This document shows, piece by piece, positions 60,671 to 64,000 of a DNA stretch of 64,000 nt. The position numbers and the translations under genes were made by a program. The stretch comes from Pseudarthrobacter sp. W1I19 (GTDB taxonomy: Bacteria > Actinomycetota > Actinomycetes > Actinomycetales > Micrococcaceae): the NCBI RefSeq assembly GCF_030817835.1, contig NZ_JAUSZR010000001.1, positions 2,046,001 through 2,110,000 of the forward strand. Direction: 5' to 3'. The first letter of the stretch is position 1, and every line of letters starts with the position of its first letter. The notes beneath the pieces were generated by a model that searched no databases, had not been told where the DNA came from, and was given only the letters and a program-made list of their open reading frames with translations.

Positions 60671-61630
60671 TCACCGTACTTTGAATCCCCGGGTATCTTC
60701 GGTGCCGTTTTGCTGGCCATCGGGGTTGGACGTTTGCCCGACCCGGAGCTCGTAGTCGCCGGAGGGCAGGGTCAGGGCCAGCGTAAAGACTCCCGCCTGG
60801 GCAGGGTCCGCCGCGGCGGTTGTCTCGCCGGTCAGGAATGGTGTCTTGTTCCCGTTCTCCTCCAACCGTAGGATCTGCCAGCGGAGCTTGCCGCCCGCGG
60901 CCGTGCTCCGGCCGGTGATCTTGACGCTGCCGTCCGCCACCTCGACGTTTTCCTGCGGGTCGATGATCCACACCGGAGCCACGAGCCCGGCCGTGCGGGC
61001 CATGAGGGACCCCAGCTGCACGTGGTTGAACGCCACGTAATCTGTGTGCCCGTCCACCAGGATGCGCACGCGAATCTGCTGGCCGGAGTCAATCAGGCCG
61101 GAACTCGCCGCAGCCGCGGTGGCCGTATAGACCAGCTGCTGGATGGCCCGTGCCGCCATATCGGCGTCCAGGTTGCTGTTGAAGGCGTCCTCCGACACGT
61201 CAACGGTGATGACGTCCTTGCCGGAAATCGAGGTTGCCAGCTGTTTGGGGTTCTGCCACGGTGTGAAGAAATCCGGGTCCAGGGGCTTTTCGGACATCAT
61301 GGCGCGCAGGGCCCGCGTCACGGGATTTTCCTGCTCGGGAACATCCCTGAACTCGCGGTACAGGAACACGTTGCTGTTGCTGCGGCCAATCCAGTAGACC
61401 GGCGCCTTGTTGGAGGACTGTGTTGTTTCCAGCGGCGCACTGGTGGACGGTGCGCCAGACACGCCGCCCGTGGCGGCGGGGCTGGAGGCAAGGGCGCCCG
61501 TGGGCGATGGCCCCGGTTCAGCGATACAGCCGGTGAGGACAGGGACGGCGGCAAGGAGCCCGGCAAGAACCATTGAACGGGCGCCGTTCAGTGATCTTCC
61601 GGCCCGGCGGGGCCCTGCGCTTTCCGGCAA
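60671..61630 (-). CDS. GerMN-domain lipoprotein with C-terminal Gmad2 domain
   Basis: 319 residues. Signal peptide with lipobox LTGC (Cys35), then a Ser/Thr/Ala-rich linker to ~75. A GerMN domain spans ~78-200 (PVYWIGRSNSNVFLYREFRD, LARAMMS-like ALRAMMSEKPLDPDFFTPWQ, VITVDVSEDAFNS), followed by a Gmad2 immunoglobulin-like domain (APVWIIDPQENVEVADGSVK, ITGRSTAAGG). Probably anchored outside the membrane; role in envelope biology is not defined. Convergent with rsmE (11-base gap). Confidence 0.85.
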   Translation of the reverse strand: MPESAGPRRAGRSLNGARSMVLAGLLAAVPVLTGCIAEPGPSPTGALASSPAATGGVSGAPSTSAPLETTQSSNKAPVYWIGRSNSNVFLYREFRDVPEQENPVTRALRAMMSEKPLDPDFFTPWQNPKQLATSISGKDVITVDVSEDAFNSNLDADMAARAIQQLVYTATAAAASSGLIDSGQQIRVRILVDGHTDYVAFNHVQLGSLMARTAGLVAPVWIIDPQENVEVADGSVKITGRSTAAGGKLRWQILRLEENGNKTPFLTGETTAAADPAQAGVFTLALTLPSGDYELRVGQTSNPDGQQNGTEDTRGFKVR

Positions 61631-61987
61631 CGTGATTGCCTGTCCTTTCCTGGTTGGATTGGCTGATCCCCGGTCAGCCTGGATGCTTCCTTGGCACCCT
61701 GGATTTCCAGCATTACACAGCGCCGGCGGGCAAAAGCCGCCGGATGCGCCCAGCGGCGCAACTGCAACGTGAACGATATGAGGCCGATATGAAGTTGATA
61801 CCTAATGACGGACGGCCGGAACCGGTATTGCTGCCATTGCCTGGCACCGGTCCTGGTATCGGGCCTGGGCTGCCCGCTGGCGTAAGATGGAAGGTACCGC
61901 TGAGACGCAACGGGGACAGCCCGCCGCCGATCAGCCAGCAGCTACTCTTACGAGATCGAGGGGATCACGGGCCCGCGGGCCAACACC
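61631..61987. other. Divergent promoter region between the lipoprotein gene and phoH
   Basis: No supported coding frame. A GC hairpin (CCGGCGGGC, AAAA, GCCGCCGG, about 61723-61743) lies inside. Promoters for both flanking genes should be here but I cannot place -35/-10 pairs reliably. Confidence 0.45.
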
Positions 61988-63076
61988 ATGACTGAATCAG
62001 CTAACGGAAAGCGCAGGCTTGTCACCGGCGAAGGCGCCGCAGGGGAATTTCCCCACACACTCCCTGGCGTCCGCACCGAAGTGGTCCTCTTCGACAGCTC
62101 AGACCAGATGGTTCAATCCCTCGGCAGCCATGATGAAGCGCTGCGGTTCATTGAAGAACAGTTCCCCGACGTGAACTTCCACGTCCGCGGCAACGAGCTT
62201 TCCATCAGCGGACCGGCTACGGACGTGCCACGGATCATGCGGCTCCTCCACGAGGTCCGGGGACTGGTGGCACGCGGAACCGTCATCAGCCCGGCAGTAC
62301 TGCAGCAACTCGTAGCACTGCTCCGAACCCAGTCCTTGCAGAACCCGGTGGACGTGCTGACCCATGACATCCTGTCCAGCCGCGGCAAAACGATCCGCCC
62401 CAAGACGCTGAACCAAAAGAACTACGTTGACGCCATCGACGCCAACACCGTAATTTTCGGGATCGGTCCGGCCGGCACCGGCAAGACCTACCTCGCCATG
62501 GCCAAGGCCGTCCAGGCCCTGCAGCAAAAAGAGGTCAGCCGCATCATCCTGACCCGCCCCGCAGTGGAAGCAGGGGAGCGGCTTGGCTTCCTCCCCGGCA
62601 CCTTGAGCGACAAAATCGATCCGTACCTGCGTCCGCTGTATGACGCCCTGCACGACATGATGGACCCGGAGTCGATTCCGAGGCTCATGGCAGCAGGAAC
62701 CATTGAGGTGGCGCCACTGGCCTACATGCGCGGCCGCACCCTCAATGACGCCTTCATCATCCTCGACGAGGCCCAAAACACCACGCCGGAGCAGATGAAG
62801 ATGTTCCTCACCAGGCTGGGATTCGGGTCCAAGATGGTGGTCACGGGCGATATCACCCAGGTGGACCTGCCGTTCGGCACGCGCTCCGGGCTGCGGATCG
62901 TGGAGGAAATCCTGCATGGCATTGACGATGTGAACTTCTCCGTCCTGGACGCCGCAGACGTGGTCCGCCACCGGCTGGTGGGCGACATCGTTAACGCCTA
63001 CAGCATCTGGGACGACGCCCAGCGGAACAGGATGAAGCATTCGGCAAGCCGGGAAAAACGGGGGGAACGCGCGTGA
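61988..63076 (+). CDS. phoH: PhoH-family ATPase
   Basis: 362 residues. An N-terminal KH-like region (FPDVNFHVRGNELSISG) is followed by the PhoH ATPase: Walker A FGIGPAGTGKTYLAMAKAV (Lys166), then LTRPAVEAGERLGFLPG, DKIDPYLRPLYDAL, Walker B NDAFIILDEAQNTTPEQMKM, and FGSKMVVTGDITQVDLP. The YbeZ/PhoH-YbeY pair acts in rRNA processing and ribosome quality control. The stop overlaps the ybeY start. Confidence 0.93.
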   Translation: MTESANGKRRLVTGEGAAGEFPHTLPGVRTEVVLFDSSDQMVQSLGSHDEALRFIEEQFPDVNFHVRGNELSISGPATDVPRIMRLLHEVRGLVARGTVISPAVLQQLVALLRTQSLQNPVDVLTHDILSSRGKTIRPKTLNQKNYVDAIDANTVIFGIGPAGTGKTYLAMAKAVQALQQKEVSRIILTRPAVEAGERLGFLPGTLSDKIDPYLRPLYDALHDMMDPESIPRLMAAGTIEVAPLAYMRGRTLNDAFIILDEAQNTTPEQMKMFLTRLGFGSKMVVTGDITQVDLPFGTRSGLRIVEEILHGIDDVNFSVLDAADVVRHRLVGDIVNAYSIWDDAQRNRMKHSASREKRGERA

Positions 63077-63546
63077 GCATCGAGGTGAACAACGAGTCCG
63101 GCATCCAGGTGGACGAATCTGAACTCGTTGCGCTGTCCAGGTACATCTTCGAGCAGTTGTACATCCACCCGCAGGCCGAACTGTCCATCCTCCTTGTGGA
63201 CGAGCCAGCCATGGAGAAGCTTCACATCGAACTGATGGACGAGCCCGGCGCCACGGACGTCCTGTCAGTGCCCATGGACGAGCTGACCCCGGGGACTCCG
63301 GACCGGCCCACGCCACAGGGCATGCTCGGGGACATCGCCGTTTGCCCGCAGGTGGCCAAGGTCCAGGCCAAGAATGCCGGCCACTCGCTGCAGGATGAAA
63401 TGCTGTTGCTGACCACGCACGGCATCCTGCACCTGTTGGGCTACGACCATGCTGAACCTGAGGAGAAGGCCGAGATGTTCGGCCTCCAGCGCGAACTCCT
63501 GTCCGGCTTCACCGGCAAAGAAGCGCCCGCCGAGACTATCCAGTGA
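63073..63546 (+). CDS. ybeY: Endoribonuclease YbeY (rRNA maturation factor)
   Basis: 157 residues from GTG 63073, overlapping phoH by four bases. Key segment DEMLLLTTHGILHLLGYDHA contains the metal-binding H-G-x-L-H-L-x-G-Y-D-H. The MDEPGATDVLSVPMDE segment is also characteristic. Zinc-dependent RNase for 16S rRNA 3' maturation; works with the PhoH-type ATPase encoded just before. Confidence 0.95.
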   Translation: MSIEVNNESGIQVDESELVALSRYIFEQLYIHPQAELSILLVDEPAMEKLHIELMDEPGATDVLSVPMDELTPGTPDRPTPQGMLGDIAVCPQVAKVQAKNAGHSLQDEMLLLTTHGILHLLGYDHAEPEEKAEMFGLQRELLSGFTGKEAPAETIQ

Positions 63547-64000
63547 CGCCTTTGCTCCTCGTCGCGATGGCCCTGGCTTTCCTGGGTATTGCGGCAGTAC
63601 TGACCGCGGCCGAAGCCGCCTTCAATTTCCTCCCGCGCCACGATGCGGAAGAAGCGCTCCTGAAAAGCCGCGGCACCGCCATGCGGCGGATCCTGGCCCA
63701 GCCGGTTGCCCATATCCGGGCCCTGCGGTTCTGGCGCATCTGGTTCGAGATGGCCTCGGCGGTTGCCGTCGCCGTCCTCCTTTACAGCCTGCTGGACAAC
63801 ATGTGGCTTGCGGGCCTGGCTGCCACTGGCATCATGGCCCTGCTGGGATTCGTTATTGTGGGCGTCTCACCGCGCCAGCTCGGCAGGCTGCATTCGGCTG
63901 CCGTGGTGCGGTTCACCGCGCCCATGATCCGCTTCCTCACCTGGGTCCTGGGACCCATCCCGGGCTGGCTCGTGACGGTGGGAAGCGCGGCGGCCCCCGG
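63543..64000 (+). CDS. CNNM/hemolysin C-type membrane protein (5' part)
   Basis: GTG 63543 overlaps the ybeY stop. The visible 152 residues begin TPLLLVAMALAFLGIAAVLT, AAEAAFNFLPRHDAEEALLK, with four hydrophobic segments, typical of the CNNM (DUF21) membrane domain. In homologues CBS and transporter-associated domains follow, beyond the window end. Usually annotated as hemolysin or ion transporter; phoH-ybeY-CNNM(-era) is the standard actinobacterial order. Confidence 0.8.
   Translation, partial: MTPLLLVAMALAFLGIAAVLTAAEAAFNFLPRHDAEEALLKSRGTAMRRILAQPVAHIRALRFWRIWFEMASAVAVAVLLYSLLDNMWLAGLAATGIMALLGFVIVGVSPRQLGRLHSAAVVRFTAPMIRFLTWVLGPIPGWLVTVGSAAAP

Noticed and set aside
62099..63316. 405-codon minus frame opposite phoH and ybeY
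   Set aside because: Antisense shadow; phoH and ybeY motifs on the other strand are unambiguous.

Overview
The window is a high-GC actinobacterial chromosome segment. The gene order at its right end (comEC, holA, rpsT, a PemK-like gene, lepA, hemW, a DUF3097-like gene, hrcA, dnaJ, rsmE, phoH, ybeY, a CNNM/hemolysin-like gene) and the protein sequences point to an Arthrobacter/Pseudarthrobacter-type member of the Micrococcaceae. The right quarter (about 48.5-64 kb) is conserved housekeeping backbone; everything to the left is accessory DNA full of broken genes and transposon debris.

Layout. (1) 0-17.6 kb: a catabolic cluster that looks built to scavenge D-amino-acid-containing peptides. It holds a D-acylamino-acid amidohydrolase (partial), two paralogous beta-lactamase-fold serine hydrolases, a complete oligopeptide ABC importer (binding lipoprotein, permease, permease-ATPase fusion, second ATPase), an M20 amidohydrolase, a GNAT acyltransferase, a PucR-type regulator and an N-acylamino acid racemase of the enolase superfamily. 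GNAT + racemase + M20 is the gene set of the known N-succinyl route that turns D- into L-amino acids irreversibly. Decayed integrase, IS110, LuxR and IS5 pieces lie at 1-4 kb. (2) 17.7-33.4 kb: small orphan genes, a TetR regulator with three identical-architecture operators, reductases (SDR, two zinc-type/quinone oxidoreductases), fragments of a NAD-dependent epimerase, DUF4389/DUF4386 membrane proteins, a LURP-one-like protein and a 1052-residue Ser/Thr kinase-AAA-LuxR fusion. (3) 33.4-48.5 kb: a mosaic island with a broken metallo-hydrolase, an IS5-type element, IS630 debris, a 1266-residue YobI/KAP-like membrane P-loop NTPase, a YaaC-like protein, a protein with a HEPN-like C terminus, and an operon with an abortive-infection (Abi_C/HEPN) gene and a Phd-like antitoxin. 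A dispersed repeat beginning ACCCACCTC sits at both edges of this island. (4) 48.5-64 kb: the backbone, starting with a comEC gene that has lost its 5' portion exactly at the right edge of the island.

How the parts fit. The island edge inside comEC suggests that the competence channel gene was disrupted by insertion or rearrangement and that accessory DNA fills the gap. The island carries several genes of types known from phage defence. The D-peptide cluster is tightly overlapped (ATGA and TGATG junctions) from the serine hydrolase at 11.0 kb through the PucR gene at 16.3 kb, which argues for one transcript. The backbone is regulated conventionally: a CIRCE operator precedes hrcA-dnaJ, and a strong intrinsic terminator follows rpsT.
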